Below, in pieces: positions 1 through 9,211 of a DNA stretch of 64,000 nt. The DNA is from Polyangia bacterium (GTDB lineage: Bacteria > Myxococcota_A > Polyangia > Fen-1088): assembly GCA_036268875.1 (NCBI GenBank), contig DATATI010000072.1, positions 1 through 64,000 on the forward strand, read 5' to 3'. Both the position numbers and the translations under genes were made by a program. Below the pieces are notes generated by a model. It did not search any database. It worked only from the letters and a program-made list of their open reading frames with translations, and had not been told where the DNA came from. The first letter of the stretch is position 1; each line of letters begins with the position of its first letter.

Positions 1-91
1 CTCACCACGTGTACTTGATCCATCCTCAGCATCCTCCAGCGGGACGCCCAGTCTGCCGACCGAGCAAATTCCGCGATTTGGACCCCTGGGG

Positions 92-135
92 TGGATCAGT
101 TTCCGAGCGGCGTTTGGATCACTTTCCGAGCGGCG
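92..135. repeat. Tandem 21-bp repeats resembling IS21-family end repeats
   Basis: Two near-identical 21-base copies (92-112 and 115-135, one mismatch) begin with TGGATCA and end with CCGAGCGGCG; a third, partial TGGATCAGG copy starts at 206. Closely spaced TGGATCAxTTT repeats are typical of the ends of IS21-family elements (general knowledge). No transposase is readable in this window, so this is at most the edge of an element lying to the left or a decayed remnant. Confidence 0.4.
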
Positions 136-484
136 CGATCATCGTTCGCGCGCACCGAATTCACGTCCCCTGTCCAGCCCGGAAGTGATCGCCCACCTCC
201 CCAATTGGATCAGGTGCCCAGAGCCGCTCAAGCGTTGCCGCAACCTGCCGACCGGCAAACCGCGCAGGTCGATCGGCAAATCGGGGTTGGATGCGACGAT
301 AGAGTCGCAGCAGCCAGCGTCAACAAGCAGAAGGGCAATGGTGGGGTTTGGGATTTAGTGTTTGGAGACGAATAGACGACACGATCTTCGTGCTGCTGGC
401 TCGAGAACTTCCTGCGTCGATTTGGCGGCCGAGCGTCTTCGCACCCTAATAGTCATTGGCTGCTACGGCTATCACAGGACGTAT
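136..484. other. Intergenic, no supported gene
   Basis: Short open frames cross this stretch, but none has a ribosome binding site, a recognisable product or a clean coding pattern. It lies between the IS21-like repeats and the 3' end of an unknown secreted protein gene, and probably holds decayed accessory DNA. Confidence 0.4.
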
Positions 485-1147
485 TTATCGGAACGTCGAG
501 CTCGACTTCGCGCAACCGAAAGAACCGCGTGCGTTCTCCCGGATGTCATCGCAGATTGCCTTCATGAGGCTCGACTTTAGTGCGGGTGTAGCCAGGCGGC
601 CGCCGAAGGCCAGTGTTCTAACAGCGGCCATCGTCGCCGGGCCTTGTGCAAGTCTCATGATCGCTGATCCCATCCTCACAGGTTCTCCCATCGGCGTCGT
701 GGATGCTGCAAGCTCTTGCAACAAGTGCCCAATGCTCGCCTGTGAGCATTTCCCCGCCGCTGACGGAAAATCGTTAGCTTCTCCGCTCGAGTCGAAAACT
801 TTGGTGTCCTCGCCCCAGACCGGCTCGTACTCCCCGGTCGACATGTCGTAGCGGGCAGCCAGGCAGCCGGGCTGTTCTTTGATACTGTCCTTGAACTTGG
901 TTCCGTCGAAGAAGCAAACCACGTCGCCGTTCAAAACCGTATTCCTTCCTGCATCGTCGCGGATCGCCGCAAACCATAGGACGCACGGCTTCTTCTTCGC
1001 GAGGAAAGCAGTCGCCCGCTCGACCGAAATGTCCTCGGCGAACGAAGTGGCCGGCAAGGCAAGCACCAGGGCCAGGCTGAGCCAAGGATGGGGCCGGCGC
1101 TCGGTCCTCGTCACCCATCCGACGGCAGCGCTCATCTTGCTTTGCAT
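485..1147 (-). CDS. Hypothetical secreted protein
   Basis: A 220-residue protein that I do not recognise. The frame stays open further upstream, but the hydrophobic stretch WLSLALVLALPATSFA after RTERRPHP looks like a signal peptide cut before EDISVERA. This puts the start at ATG 1147 or ATG 1135; neither has a strong Shine-Dalgarno. The mature part contains about six Cys residues (PCVLW, VVCFF, GCLAA, GKCSQ, AICDD, FGCAK), which could form disulfides in the periplasm. It is isolated, transcribed away from the XRE gene, and lies in an accessory-looking patch next to IS-like repeats. Confidence 0.55.
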   Translation of the reverse strand: MQSKMSAAVGWVTRTERRPHPWLSLALVLALPATSFAEDISVERATAFLAKKKPCVLWFAAIRDDAGRNTVLNGDVVCFFDGTKFKDSIKEQPGCLAARYDMSTGEYEPVWGEDTKVFDSSGEANDFPSAAGKCSQASIGHLLQELAASTTPMGEPVRMGSAIMRLAQGPATMAAVRTLAFGGRLATPALKSSLMKAICDDIRENARGSFGCAKSSSTFR

Positions 1148-1350
1148 GCGTCGTGAAGGCGCATTTGTGAGCGTTGGTGGCCTCAGCACCGATCGCAGGC
1201 TGCCGGCAATTCGGTTGATGGTGGGCACGCGCATAACGAGATCCCGCCGAATTCGCCCATCCGATTGCAACGCCGATTGGTCAGAAGCTAACATGCACCG
1301 TATTTTAATACGGTGGCAGCCCGCAGCGCTAGAGGCGACCGTCGGCGCCG

Positions 1351-1608
1351 GTGGCGGGCCGGTCCAGGCTTCTCAGCGCGCAGCGCGCGCGTGTTCAGAA
1401 AGAAATCGGCGACGCGATTCGCGCCGCTCGGGTTGCCGCTGGCCTTACCCAAGAGGACGCAGCTTCTGAGGCAGGAATCGATTACAAGCGGTTCCAACGA
1501 CTCGAGGCTGGTCAGGTCAATCCGACGATCGGCACGCTGGTTAGGGTCGCTGTCGCCACGAAAACCGATTTCTGGGCTGTGTTTAGGTCGCGAGCCGACA
1601 GAGGGTGA
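1351..1608 (+). CDS. XRE-family helix-turn-helix regulator
   Basis: An 85-residue protein that is almost entirely a Cro/C1-type HTH. Residues about 17-70 show IGDAIRAARVAAGLTQED, then AGIDYKRFQRLEAG and NPTIGTLVRVAVAT, the usual helix pattern of XRE DNA-binding domains. The start used is GTG at 1351, which has no good ribosome binding site, so the first 15 residues are uncertain. Single-domain XRE proteins usually control mobile elements, toxin-antitoxin or restriction loci. No partner gene is identifiable here apart from a possible 54-residue ORF downstream, so its target is unknown. Confidence 0.75.
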   Translation: MAGRSRLLSAQRARVQKEIGDAIRAARVAAGLTQEDAASEAGIDYKRFQRLEAGQVNPTIGTLVRVAVATKTDFWAVFRSRADRG

Positions 1609-1624
1609 TCGCGACGCGGGTTAA

Positions 1625-1789
1625 ATGACCCGGAAGGCTGCGACGGCGCTGAGAGCAGTCCACCTCGCGGCTCAAATCGCTGCCCTCGAAGGCGCCCATA
1701 TGGGGACGTCGTCCGTCGTCAGGTGGGTCGGCGGCATCATGGCGACCGCCATCGCGCCGATCGTCGCGGCCCACTTCGGGGCCAAGTAG
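1625..1789 (+). CDS. Possible small C-terminally anchored membrane protein
   Basis: A 54-residue ATG-initiated frame 16 bases after the XRE gene. It starts MTRKAATALRAVHLAAQI and ends with a hydrophobic segment (WVGGIMATAIAPIVAAHF) followed by GAK. That arrangement would suit a small tail-anchored protein, but length, start context and coding pattern are all weak evidence. It is listed because it could be co-transcribed with the regulator. Confidence 0.25.
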   Translation: MTRKAATALRAVHLAAQIAALEGAHMGTSSVVRWVGGIMATAIAPIVAAHFGAK

Positions 1790-1968
1790 CCGTGCGCGCG
1801 CTGCTTAAACGGGTGAACTGCCGGGACTGCGGCGCCGACCGCGTCCGGGAGCAGGTTCTGCCTTATGTCTGCCTTATTGGGCCTACGGGTGGCTATTCCA
1901 GGTATCCACCAGTTATCAGCGGCACCGGTTCCGCGACAGAAAAACCCTTGTTTTACGCGAAAAACCGG

Positions 1969-2040
<72 letters not shown>

Positions 2041-2113
2041 GAACGTTTGGCTTGGGGTACTTACGCCAACCATACCGCCCTCGTCAACCGTGGCGGAAAC
2101 GGGCCGCCAGCGT

Positions 2114-3721
2114 TCAGTGAGCGGACCTCGCGCGGGGTGGTTCCCAGTCGGCGTGCACCAACGCGGTGGCCTGCGCTTCGCCGGCGCTGGGCTTGCGTCC
2201 GTAACGAGCCAGCGGCAGCAGGAACATCACCGCGACCAGCAGGGCCAGCGCGAGATGACCCAGCCACCGCCGCGCGCGGCCGGCCCCGACGGTGGCCACG
2301 CCCAACGACAGCGCCGCCAGCACCGCCAGCGCAACCGGCACCACCGACCAGGAACCGGGCAAGCGCAACAGCCAGCCGATGCTGTACGGGACATAACCGT
2401 CGCCCAGCAGCGGGAATGCCAGATCGAAGACGGGGTTATTGAACTGCTCGGGATAGTGCGGGTAGACGATGGCCGACGTCGCGTTCAGCACCACCGACGG
2501 GATCAGCAAACCGGCGGTCAGCGTGGCCAGCAGCGGCCGGGCCGTCGCGCGCCGCCACACGTAGGCCAACGCCGCCACGAGAAACGGCGCCACCGTGACG
2601 ATATAGCGCGGACCCACGCACCACCCGGCGCGCCAGTTGCTCATGCCTGAAAGAAAAAGGAACATCGTCGCGCACACGACCAGCACCACCACCCCTTCCC
2701 GGCGCGGACCGCGGACCACCAGGTAAAGCGCGCACGCCGCTCCCAACGCCAGCAGCGGTGAAAAGGCGAACAGACCGTAGTCGGCCGAGAACAGGAACGT
2801 CCCGAAGGCGGCGAATTTGGGGACGGACAGCCCGTGAAAACCGGCGGCGTGCGCGGTGCGGGCAAAATATTCGTTCTCGATGTACCCGAACGGCAAACGC
2901 CAGGGGCGGCCAAAGGCGGCAGTGTGAAACGCGCCCAACGCCGCCGCGGGCGGGACCGCGCCCAGCAGCAGCGGCCAGGTCCGCCACCGGTAACGACCGA
3001 AGGCGTACAGCGCCAGGATGGCGGCCACCAGCACCGCCTGGTATTCGAACAGCACGCACAGGCCGGCCCAGAGCCCGGCCCAGAAAAACTGACGCGGCGA
3101 GACCGACGCCGGTGCACCCGGCGCCTCGGCTTCGGGCGGCGCCAACAACATGTACGCGGCGAACGCGCACGCTGCCGCCAACGAATGCCCGACGAAGATG
3201 ACCGCGTAAGGGAAGACGATGCTGCCCAGAGCCAGCCCCGCCGTCAAAAGATCGCGCGCGGCCGCCGAGCGGGTGATGCGTTCGATATAGCGGGCGAAGA
3301 AAAACAGGAAAACACACATCGGCAGCTGCACCACGCACAGGCGCAGCCAATAGACCGTCGCCTTCTTGCCGGGCGACGACCAGCCGAGCAAATGGCGCAG
3401 CTTGGTGTGGACGAACAGCACCGGCACACCGAAGAACGACGCGCCGGGCGCCTTCGACGAATAGACATGGCCGGCGTTCGCCGCCTTATCGTTGACCCAG
3501 CCCCATTCTTTTTGCACCTGGTCCAGGTTCAGGACGTGGTGCTCGACGATGGCCCGGGTCATCCACACGCGGGCGTTCTCGTTCGGATTGTTCAAGCGTT
3601 CGTAGTACGGAAAGACGGACAGATACGCGATCGCCGCCAGCAGGCAGACCGCGTGCCGCCGCCAGAACGATGGCGCGGGCGATGGCGATGCCACTTCTGC
3701 TCGCGCACTTCGGTCGCTCAT
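2114..3721 (-). CDS. Multi-pass membrane protein, GT-C glycosyltransferase-like
   Basis: A 535-residue protein with a short cytoplasmic N-terminus, a first membrane helix near residues 22-40 and about ten further hydrophobic helices. The first extracytoplasmic loop holds acidic/polar residues (NNPNENARVWMTRAIVEHH), placed where GT-C enzymes of the GT39/ArnT type keep their catalytic acidic residue. This suggests a polyprenyl-phosphate-sugar-dependent glycosyltransferase, but no diagnostic motif is certain, so the substrate is left open. It is transcribed toward tRNA-Thr and stands alone. A start at ATG 3721 fits the topology, though no strong Shine-Dalgarno is visible. Confidence 0.7.
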   Translation of the reverse strand: MSDRSARAEVASPSPAPSFWRRHAVCLLAAIAYLSVFPYYERLNNPNENARVWMTRAIVEHHVLNLDQVQKEWGWVNDKAANAGHVYSSKAPGASFFGVPVLFVHTKLRHLLGWSSPGKKATVYWLRLCVVQLPMCVFLFFFARYIERITRSAAARDLLTAGLALGSIVFPYAVIFVGHSLAAACAFAAYMLLAPPEAEAPGAPASVSPRQFFWAGLWAGLCVLFEYQAVLVAAILALYAFGRYRWRTWPLLLGAVPPAAALGAFHTAAFGRPWRLPFGYIENEYFARTAHAAGFHGLSVPKFAAFGTFLFSADYGLFAFSPLLALGAACALYLVVRGPRREGVVVLVVCATMFLFLSGMSNWRAGWCVGPRYIVTVAPFLVAALAYVWRRATARPLLATLTAGLLIPSVVLNATSAIVYPHYPEQFNNPVFDLAFPLLGDGYVPYSIGWLLRLPGSWSVVPVALAVLAALSLGVATVGAGRARRWLGHLALALLVAVMFLLPLARYGRKPSAGEAQATALVHADWEPPRARSAH

Positions 3722-3810
3722 CGATCAGCGGGGGCAATATACGCGGTTTCGCCCGCGCTTCCAGCGACCGCCCTTCGCGACGATGCGCCCAACCGCCGGC
3801 GCGAACCCGA

Positions 3811-4743
3811 TCACTGGACGAGGCAGCGGATCGGCAGCTGACAGCGGCCGTTGCAACACGTCTCGCGCAGCGGACAGATCCCGCAGCTGACGCGCTGGCC
3901 GCAAGCATCGACGACGGTCCCGCACTGCAGGTTGCGGCAGGCCCGCCCCATGTCCTGGCAAGGAACGCAAATGTTGGGCATGCCCGTGCCGCCGCACATG
4001 TCGCCGGCGCTGGCACAGCCGCCGCAGTGGACGGTCTGATCGCAGTTATTGGTGACGTCGGTGTTGCAGCGCTCCCCGCACGTGCGCGTAACCGGATCGG
4101 TTTCGCACGGGACGTCCGGCGGTGCGACCACGTCAGGCGGAGCGTCCGGCTCGCCCGTGTCGACGCCGGCGTCGGGCTCGCCGCCGCTGCCCATCGCGCC
4201 GCCGCTGCCCATCGCCCCGCCGCTGCCCATCGCGCCGCCGCTGCCCATCGCGCCGCCGCTGCCCTCGCCGCCGCTGCCCTCGCCGCCGGTGCCCCCGGCA
4301 TCAACGCTGACGCCGCCCGTACCACCAGCGCCGGCATCGCCGACCGCCACGCAGTCTTCACTGTTCAAGGTGAGGTTGACGGTCACCGACGCGCCCGAGG
4401 CCACGTCGCCGCTGGTGACCTCACCGACGCCGATCTCGCACGCGCCCATGATGGCGGCGCCACGAACCACCACCGCGCCGTGCATGCTGGACGGCAAATA
4501 AAGCCCCACCCCCAGCGGCGTGCCGCCGGCCAACGGCACCGTCACCGACGGATATTCGCCCCGCACCACTGCTTGCTCTGTGTTTCCCGTGGCCTGAAGC
4601 GACAGCGTGACGTTGGTGAAGGCGCGATCGCCGCTGACGAACACGCGCAACAGCGAACGCGGGTTTCCGCAGCCCGCGCTGGCCACCGCCAGCAACGCCA
4701 GCGCCGAAAGGCCCAAGCGCCAATGGCCGCCGGTCAGCGGCAT
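3811..4743 (-). CDS. Lipoprotein with Gly-rich linker and Cys-rich C-terminus
   Basis: A 310-residue lipoprotein. Its signal peptide ends in lipobox ASAGC (Cys 25). A beta-rich domain (residues about 26-130) starts CGNPRSLLRVFVSGDRA. Next comes a Gly/Ser linker with tandem GSGGAM repeats, an Asp/Pro-rich stretch, and a C-terminal region of about 110 residues with many Cys pairs (CGERCNTD, CGGCASAGDMCGG, CGICPLRETCC). The frame is open far upstream, but the start at 4743 gives the signal peptide and overlaps the upstream TPR gene by 10 bases, indicating translational coupling. The N-terminal domain resembles that of the lipoprotein at 28212-29141 (CSSPRSLVQL). Function unknown; probably envelope-anchored. 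Confidence 0.75.
   Translation of the reverse strand: MPLTGGHWRLGLSALALLAVASAGCGNPRSLLRVFVSGDRAFTNVTLSLQATGNTEQAVVRGEYPSVTVPLAGGTPLGVGLYLPSSMHGAVVVRGAAIMGACEIGVGEVTSGDVASGASVTVNLTLNSEDCVAVGDAGAGGTGGVSVDAGGTGGEGSGGEGSGGAMGSGGAMGSGGAMGSGGAMGSGGEPDAGVDTGEPDAPPDVVAPPDVPCETDPVTRTCGERCNTDVTNNCDQTVHCGGCASAGDMCGGTGMPNICVPCQDMGRACRNLQCGTVVDACGQRVSCGICPLRETCCNGRCQLPIRCLVQ
4181..4289. repeat. 18-bp tandem repeat inside a lipoprotein gene
   Basis: Four near-perfect copies of an 18-base unit (GCTGCCCATCGCGCCGCC on the + strand) followed by shortened GCTGCCCTCGCCGCC copies. They encode the GSGGAM/GSGGEG linker of the lipoprotein. Such in-frame repeats can change copy number by slippage and alter linker length without breaking the reading frame. 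Confidence 0.8.
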
Positions 4744-5525
4744 GAAGCCAGGCCCTGGCACGAGGGATCGCTTTTGTGGCCGGCTGCGACGCCAATGACC
4801 ACCACGCTGGCGACCACCACGCCAATTGCGGTCCAAAACCACCACTTCTTGTAGACGGGTCGATCCTCGTCGTTGTTCCGCGACCCGGGGCTGCCGTCGG
4901 CGCGAAGCAGGTTCGACGCGCCCGGCTCGTGGGCCATAGCCAGCGATTGTGGCGGCAGCGGAAGCGGTGCCACCGGCGGCGGCGACGTCGATCCCAGGGC
5001 CACCGCGGCAGGATGAGCGCCGACCGCCCCGGACGCGCCGGGTTGGCCGTACGCCACGGCTGACACCGACGCGGAAGCTGGCGACGGCGCGACGACGAAC
5101 CCCTTGCGCATCGACGGTTGCGGCGGCGGCGCGGTCACCGCCGGTGCGGGTCCCGGTGGCGGCGCGGTCGCTCCCGTCGCCTCGGCCGCTTCCAGATCGC
5201 GAATGTGCTGTTGAACCACGGTCAAATTCGGCGGGTTGGGCCGCTCGATCAAAAAGCGGCGGTAGAAACGCAGCGCATCGCCGCGGTTTCCCATCAGCCG
5301 CTCGCACTGGCCCATGTTGAAAAGCAGATTCGGTTCGGGCTTGGACAGGTACGCCTCTTGGTATTCGGTGAGGGCGTCGGCGAAACGTTCGATCTTGTAC
5401 AGCTGCTGCGCCTTTGCGAAGTGCTCCTTCGCGCGCTTGATGTCGACCTCCGCCCGCGCCGTGACCGAAAAAAACGTCACGACTGCCAGGAGAGCCCAAC
5501 TGCTGGCTCGGCCGCGCATCACCAT
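4734..5525 (-). CDS. TPR protein with C-terminal membrane helix
   Basis: A 263-residue protein. A signal peptide or N-terminal anchor (WALLAVVTFFSVTARA) is followed by TPR-type helices at about 28-110 (KEHFAKAQQLYKIERFADAL, NLLFNMGQCERLMGNRGDAL), a long Pro/Ala linker (about 115-220) and a helix beginning KKWWFWTAIGVVVASVVV. A short tail follows, DPSCQGLASC. The same plan and tail (KRWWFW, DPACTENC) recur in the protein at 31753-32397. The gene overlaps the downstream lipoprotein gene by 10 bases, so the two products are probably made together. Role unknown; the family tends to accompany Ser/Thr kinases and lipoproteins in this window. Confidence 0.75.
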   Translation of the reverse strand: MVMRGRASSWALLAVVTFFSVTARAEVDIKRAKEHFAKAQQLYKIERFADALTEYQEAYLSKPEPNLLFNMGQCERLMGNRGDALRFYRRFLIERPNPPNLTVVQQHIRDLEAAEATGATAPPPGPAPAVTAPPPQPSMRKGFVVAPSPASASVSAVAYGQPGASGAVGAHPAAVALGSTSPPPVAPLPLPPQSLAMAHEPGASNLLRADGSPGSRNNDEDRPVYKKWWFWTAIGVVVASVVVIGVAAGHKSDPSCQGLASCR

Positions 5526-5585
5526 AAATTTAGGCGCGCGGTTTCACGGAAGTCAATGGCGCAATCCGGCACCTACCCCGGTTTT

Positions 5586-6326
5586 TCACTTGGAAAAGAC
5601 CCGAAGCAGGCGCTTCACCGGATCGTAGAAGCGATCGACGACGCGCTCTTTCAACGGGATGATGGCGTTGTCGGTGATGGTGATGTTCTCCGGGCAGACC
5701 TTGGTGCAGCACTTGGTGATGTTGCAGTAACCGATGCCGTGGGCCTTGCGCAGATCGTCCACGCGATCTTCCACGTCCAGCGGGTGCATCTCCAGCGCGG
5801 CGGCGTAGACCAAGAAGCGCGGACCGATGAACTCGTCATGCTTGTGGTGGTCGCGCAGGACGTGGCAGACGTCCTGGCAAAGGAAGCACTCGATGCACTT
5901 GCGAAACTCCTGCACGCGCTCGATGTCTTCTTGCTGCATGCGCCAGGTGCCGTCGGGGGCATCCGGCGCGCGAGGACGAAACGGCTTGATCTCCTTCTTC
6001 ACCCGAAAATTCCACGACACGTCCGTGACCAGATCGCGGATCGAAGGAAAGGCGTGCAGCGGCTGGATGGTCACCGGTTCAGCGAGGTTGATATCCGAAA
6101 GCCGGGTCATGCACATCAGGCGCGGCATGCCGTTGACCTCCGCCGAGCACGACCCGCACTTGCCGGCCTTGCAGTTCCAGCGCACCGCCAGGTCGTTGGC
6201 CTGGTCGGCTTGAATCTGGTGCACGGCGTCCAGCACCACCATGCCTTCGGAGACGTCGGTCTTGTAGTCCTTGAAGTCCCCTTGGCCTTTTTCTCCGCGC
6301 CAGATCCGAAACGTCGCGCTGGCCAT
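5586..6326 (-). CDS. sdhB: Succinate dehydrogenase iron-sulfur subunit
   Basis: A 246-residue SdhB. An N-terminal ferredoxin-type domain carries the [2Fe-2S] ligands CKAGKCGSC and a later MPRLMC. The C-terminal domain carries CIECFLCQDVC and CCTKVCP for the [4Fe-4S] and [3Fe-4S] clusters. It passes electrons from SdhA to the membrane quinone site. The start is ATG 6326, overlapping the sdhA stop (TAATG) with GAGGAG just upstream. Earlier in-frame starts would run into sdhA and are rejected. It is the last gene of sdhCAB. The cluster ligands look complete. Confidence 0.95.
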   Translation of the reverse strand: MASATFRIWRGEKGQGDFKDYKTDVSEGMVVLDAVHQIQADQANDLAVRWNCKAGKCGSCSAEVNGMPRLMCMTRLSDINLAEPVTIQPLHAFPSIRDLVTDVSWNFRVKKEIKPFRPRAPDAPDGTWRMQQEDIERVQEFRKCIECFLCQDVCHVLRDHHKHDEFIGPRFLVYAAALEMHPLDVEDRVDDLRKAHGIGYCNITKCCTKVCPENITITDNAIIPLKERVVDRFYDPVKRLLRVFSK

Positions 6327-8152
6327 TATTTGTTCTCCTCGACAATCTGTTTGAGATCGGCGCGCATTTCGCTGATGGGCTCGCGTCGCAACTGCGGACG
6401 ACCGTCGCCACCCTTTCTGACGACGAGGTTGAACTTCGCGTACGCCGGATCCTTGTCCGGGAAATCGTCGCGAAAGTGGCCGCCCCGACTCTCCTTGCGC
6501 TCGAGGGCGCACATGGCGATGGCCTGCGAACAGATCAGCATGTTGTGCAGATCCAGCGCCGTATGCCAGCCCGGGTTGTACTCACGATTGCCGATCACGC
6601 CGACGCTGGCGGCGCGTTTTTTCAGGACCTCGATCTCGTCCAGCGCCTTTTTGATTTCGTCCTCGCGGCGGACGATGCCCACGTTGTTCTGCATGCAGTC
6701 CTGCAGGGCGTATTGAATCTTGTACGGGCCCTCCGGATCGCCGCCGCCAGCGGCGCCGCGCTCGAACGGGGCCAGCGCCGCGCGGGCCGCTGCTTCCAGC
6801 TGTCCGGCATCGATCTGCACGGCGCCGTGGTCCTGAGCGTACTTCGCCGCGTGCTCGCCGGCGCGCTTGCCGAAGACGACCAGATCCGAAAGCGAATTGC
6901 CGCCCAGGCGGTTGGCGCCGTGCAAACCGGCCGCGCACTCGCCGGCGGCGAACAGGCCCGGCACGTTGGTCATCTGGGTGTCACCGTCGACGCGAATGCC
7001 GCCCATGATGTAATGGGTGGTCGGCCCGACCTCCATCGGCACGGCGGTGATGTCGATGTCCGCCAGCTGCTTGAACTGGTGGTACATGCTGGGCAGTTTT
7101 TTCTTGATGTGCTCGGCACCGCCCGGCACGCGCGATTTGATCCAGGCGATGTCCAGGAAAACGCCGCCGTGCGGGCTGCCGCGGCCGGCTTTTACCTCGA
7201 TGTTGATCTTGCGCGCCACGTGATCGCGGGTCAAAAGCTCGGGCGGGCGCCGCGAGTTCTTGTCGCCCTGGGTGTACTTCCAGCCTTCTTCCTCGCTGTC
7301 GGCGGTCTGCGCTTTGTAGTTCTCCGGGATGTCGTCGAACATGAAGCGCCGGCCGTCCTTGTTCCGTAGGACGCCGCCCTCGCCGCGCACGCCCTCGGTG
7401 ACCAGGATGCCTTTGACGCTGGGCGGCCACACCATGCCGGTCGGATGGAACTGCACGAACTCCATGTCCTGCAGCTCGGCACCGGCTTCGTATGCCAGCG
7501 ACTGTCCGTCGCCGGTGTACTCCCAGCTGTTGCTGGTGATCTTGAAGGCACGGCCCACGCCGCCGGTGGCGAACACCACCGCCTTGGCCTTGAAGACACG
7601 CAGGTAGCCGCGCTCGCGGTCATAGCCGAGGGCGCCGGCCACGCGGTCGCCGTCCTTCAACAACCGGGTGACGGCGCACTCCATGTACACCTTGATGCCC
7701 TGGTGCACGCCGTGATCTTGCAGCGTGCGGATCATCTCCAGGCCGGTGCGATCGCCGACGTGGGCCAGCCGCGGATAGCGATGGCCGCCGAAATTTCGCT
7801 GCAGGATGCGGCCGTCCTTCGTGCGATCGAAGACCGCCCCCCAGGCTTCCAGCTCGCGCACCCGATCGGGCGCCTCCTTGGCGTGTAGCTCGACCATGCG
7901 CCAGTTGCTCAGGTATTGGCCGCCGCGCATGGTGTCGGCGAAGTGCACCTGCCAGCTGTCGCGGTCGTCGACGTTGGCCATCGCCGCCGCCATCCCGCCC
8001 TCCGCCATCACCGTGTGCGCCTTGCCGAGCAGCGACTTGCAGACCAGGCCGACCGACACGCCAGCCGCCGACGCCTCGATGGCGGCGCGCAGTCCGGCGC
8101 CGCCCGCACCGATCACCAGGACGTCGTGCTCGTGTGTCTCGTACTCGGCCAT
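6326..8152 (-). CDS. sdhA: Succinate dehydrogenase flavoprotein subunit
   Basis: A 608-residue SdhA that oxidises succinate to fumarate with covalently bound FAD. Visible features are the dinucleotide-binding VLVIGAGGAGLRAA (residues 11-24), the flavinylation region KAHTVMAEGG with His 46, and the late active-site segment HGANRLGGNSLSDLVVFG. Its start abuts the sdhC stop (TAAATG) and its stop overlaps the sdhB start, so the three subunits are translationally coupled. Length and motifs fit a functional enzyme. Fumarate reductase is the alternative, but the operon layout and cytochrome b type favour aerobic succinate oxidation. Confidence 0.95.
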   Translation of the reverse strand: MAEYETHEHDVLVIGAGGAGLRAAIEASAAGVSVGLVCKSLLGKAHTVMAEGGMAAAMANVDDRDSWQVHFADTMRGGQYLSNWRMVELHAKEAPDRVRELEAWGAVFDRTKDGRILQRNFGGHRYPRLAHVGDRTGLEMIRTLQDHGVHQGIKVYMECAVTRLLKDGDRVAGALGYDRERGYLRVFKAKAVVFATGGVGRAFKITSNSWEYTGDGQSLAYEAGAELQDMEFVQFHPTGMVWPPSVKGILVTEGVRGEGGVLRNKDGRRFMFDDIPENYKAQTADSEEEGWKYTQGDKNSRRPPELLTRDHVARKINIEVKAGRGSPHGGVFLDIAWIKSRVPGGAEHIKKKLPSMYHQFKQLADIDITAVPMEVGPTTHYIMGGIRVDGDTQMTNVPGLFAAGECAAGLHGANRLGGNSLSDLVVFGKRAGEHAAKYAQDHGAVQIDAGQLEAAARAALAPFERGAAGGGDPEGPYKIQYALQDCMQNNVGIVRREDEIKKALDEIEVLKKRAASVGVIGNREYNPGWHTALDLHNMLICSQAIAMCALERKESRGGHFRDDFPDKDPAYAKFNLVVRKGGDGRPQLRREPISEMRADLKQIVEENK

Positions 8153-8956
8153 TTAGAAAATTCTCCAGTCGGTGATCACGCCCATCGAACACAGTCGGAC
8201 ATAGACGTCGGTCAGGCCGACGCAGAACAAGCTGCACCAGGCCCATTTGGGGTGCTGCCGGTTCAAGCAGCTCACGCAGTCATAGGCCTTCTTGCGGACC
8301 GGATGCCCGGACAGCCGATCCATCACGCCGCCGACCAGATGCCGAAACGAATGACAGCCCAGCGTGTACCCGCCCAATAACACCGCGTTCAACGTCAGCA
8401 CCAACGTACCCACGCCGATGCCGAATTTCTCGTGACCGTTCGTCGGATCGTTGAACCACATCGCCCGCCAGGCGTCGTGGGTCAAGAGCACGATGAAGAT
8501 CAGGGCGAAGTACAGGGCATAGCGGTGCAGGTTCTGAATTAGCAGCGGCCACTTCGCTTCGCCGCGGTATTCGTCGCGTGGTTCGCCGACCGCGCAGGCC
8601 ACCGGATCAGCCCAGAACGCTTTGTAATAAGCGCCGCGGTAGTAGTAGCAGGTCATGCGGAACGCCAGCGGGAACACCAGGATCAACATCGCCGGCGAGT
8701 AGCGAATGAACGACGGCCAGGGCCAGCGCCACGGCCCGAACCAGGCGTGCGGCGAATTTCCGAACAGCTCCGGCGAGTAGAACGGCGACAGGTAATTGCC
8801 GTAGTGGTAGTGCTCGCCCTGAAACAGCGCCCAGGTGGTGTAGACGATGAATGACGTGAACACCACGAAGGTCACAAGCGGCATCAGCCACCACGTATCC
8901 TTGCGGGCGGTGTGCCCGAACCTGACCCTCTTGAGCGGAACATCAACGGACGCCAT
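8153..8956 (-). CDS. sdhC: Succinate dehydrogenase cytochrome b subunit, five-helix type
   Basis: A 267-residue membrane anchor with about five hydrophobic helices (for example WWLMPLVTFVVFTSFIVY, YALYFALIFIVLLTHDAW and LVLTLNAVLLGGYTLGCH) and several His residues able to bind heme b. A single large anchor followed by sdhA and sdhB, with no separate sdhD, resembles actinobacterial Sdh1-type enzymes. A longer frame exists, but ATG 8956 is preceded by a strong AGGAGAG site seven bases upstream, so it is chosen. A Cys-rich region, CVSCLNRQHPKWAWCSLFC, near the C-terminus is unusual for SdhC and of unknown meaning. Confidence 0.85.
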   Translation of the reverse strand: MASVDVPLKRVRFGHTARKDTWWLMPLVTFVVFTSFIVYTTWALFQGEHYHYGNYLSPFYSPELFGNSPHAWFGPWRWPWPSFIRYSPAMLILVFPLAFRMTCYYYRGAYYKAFWADPVACAVGEPRDEYRGEAKWPLLIQNLHRYALYFALIFIVLLTHDAWRAMWFNDPTNGHEKFGIGVGTLVLTLNAVLLGGYTLGCHSFRHLVGGVMDRLSGHPVRKKAYDCVSCLNRQHPKWAWCSLFCVGLTDVYVRLCSMGVITDWRIF

Positions 8957-9211
8957 TTCGTCTCTCTCCTGCGCCGTCCCGGGGCGACGCGGCCACAGCA
9001 TATTCAGCCGGGCACAAGTTTCAACAACGACGACGCGAGACATGACCCTTTCTGGCGCGGAGATTGCTGCTCGCGAGGTGGGGCTTAACCATTTGCGATC
9101 GTTGCTTTCGTGACATTGCTCGTCACCCACATCACAAAGAATTGCTCCTTTTTTCAATAAGGACCTGCCGCCGATGGTACTAATAAAGCTGGTTCACCTC
9201 GGAGGTCCCTC

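Noticed and set aside
3670-4854. 394-residue open frame on the + strand, Ala/Arg/His-rich
   Set aside because: It is the antisense of the lipoprotein and membrane-protein genes on the minus strand; composition is that of a high-GC shadow frame and it has no motif or ribosome binding site.
3811-5499. 562-residue minus-strand frame that could be read as a TPR-lipoprotein fusion
   Set aside because: Only the part from 4743 down has a signal peptide and sensible composition; the upstream part is an out-of-frame reading of the TPR gene.
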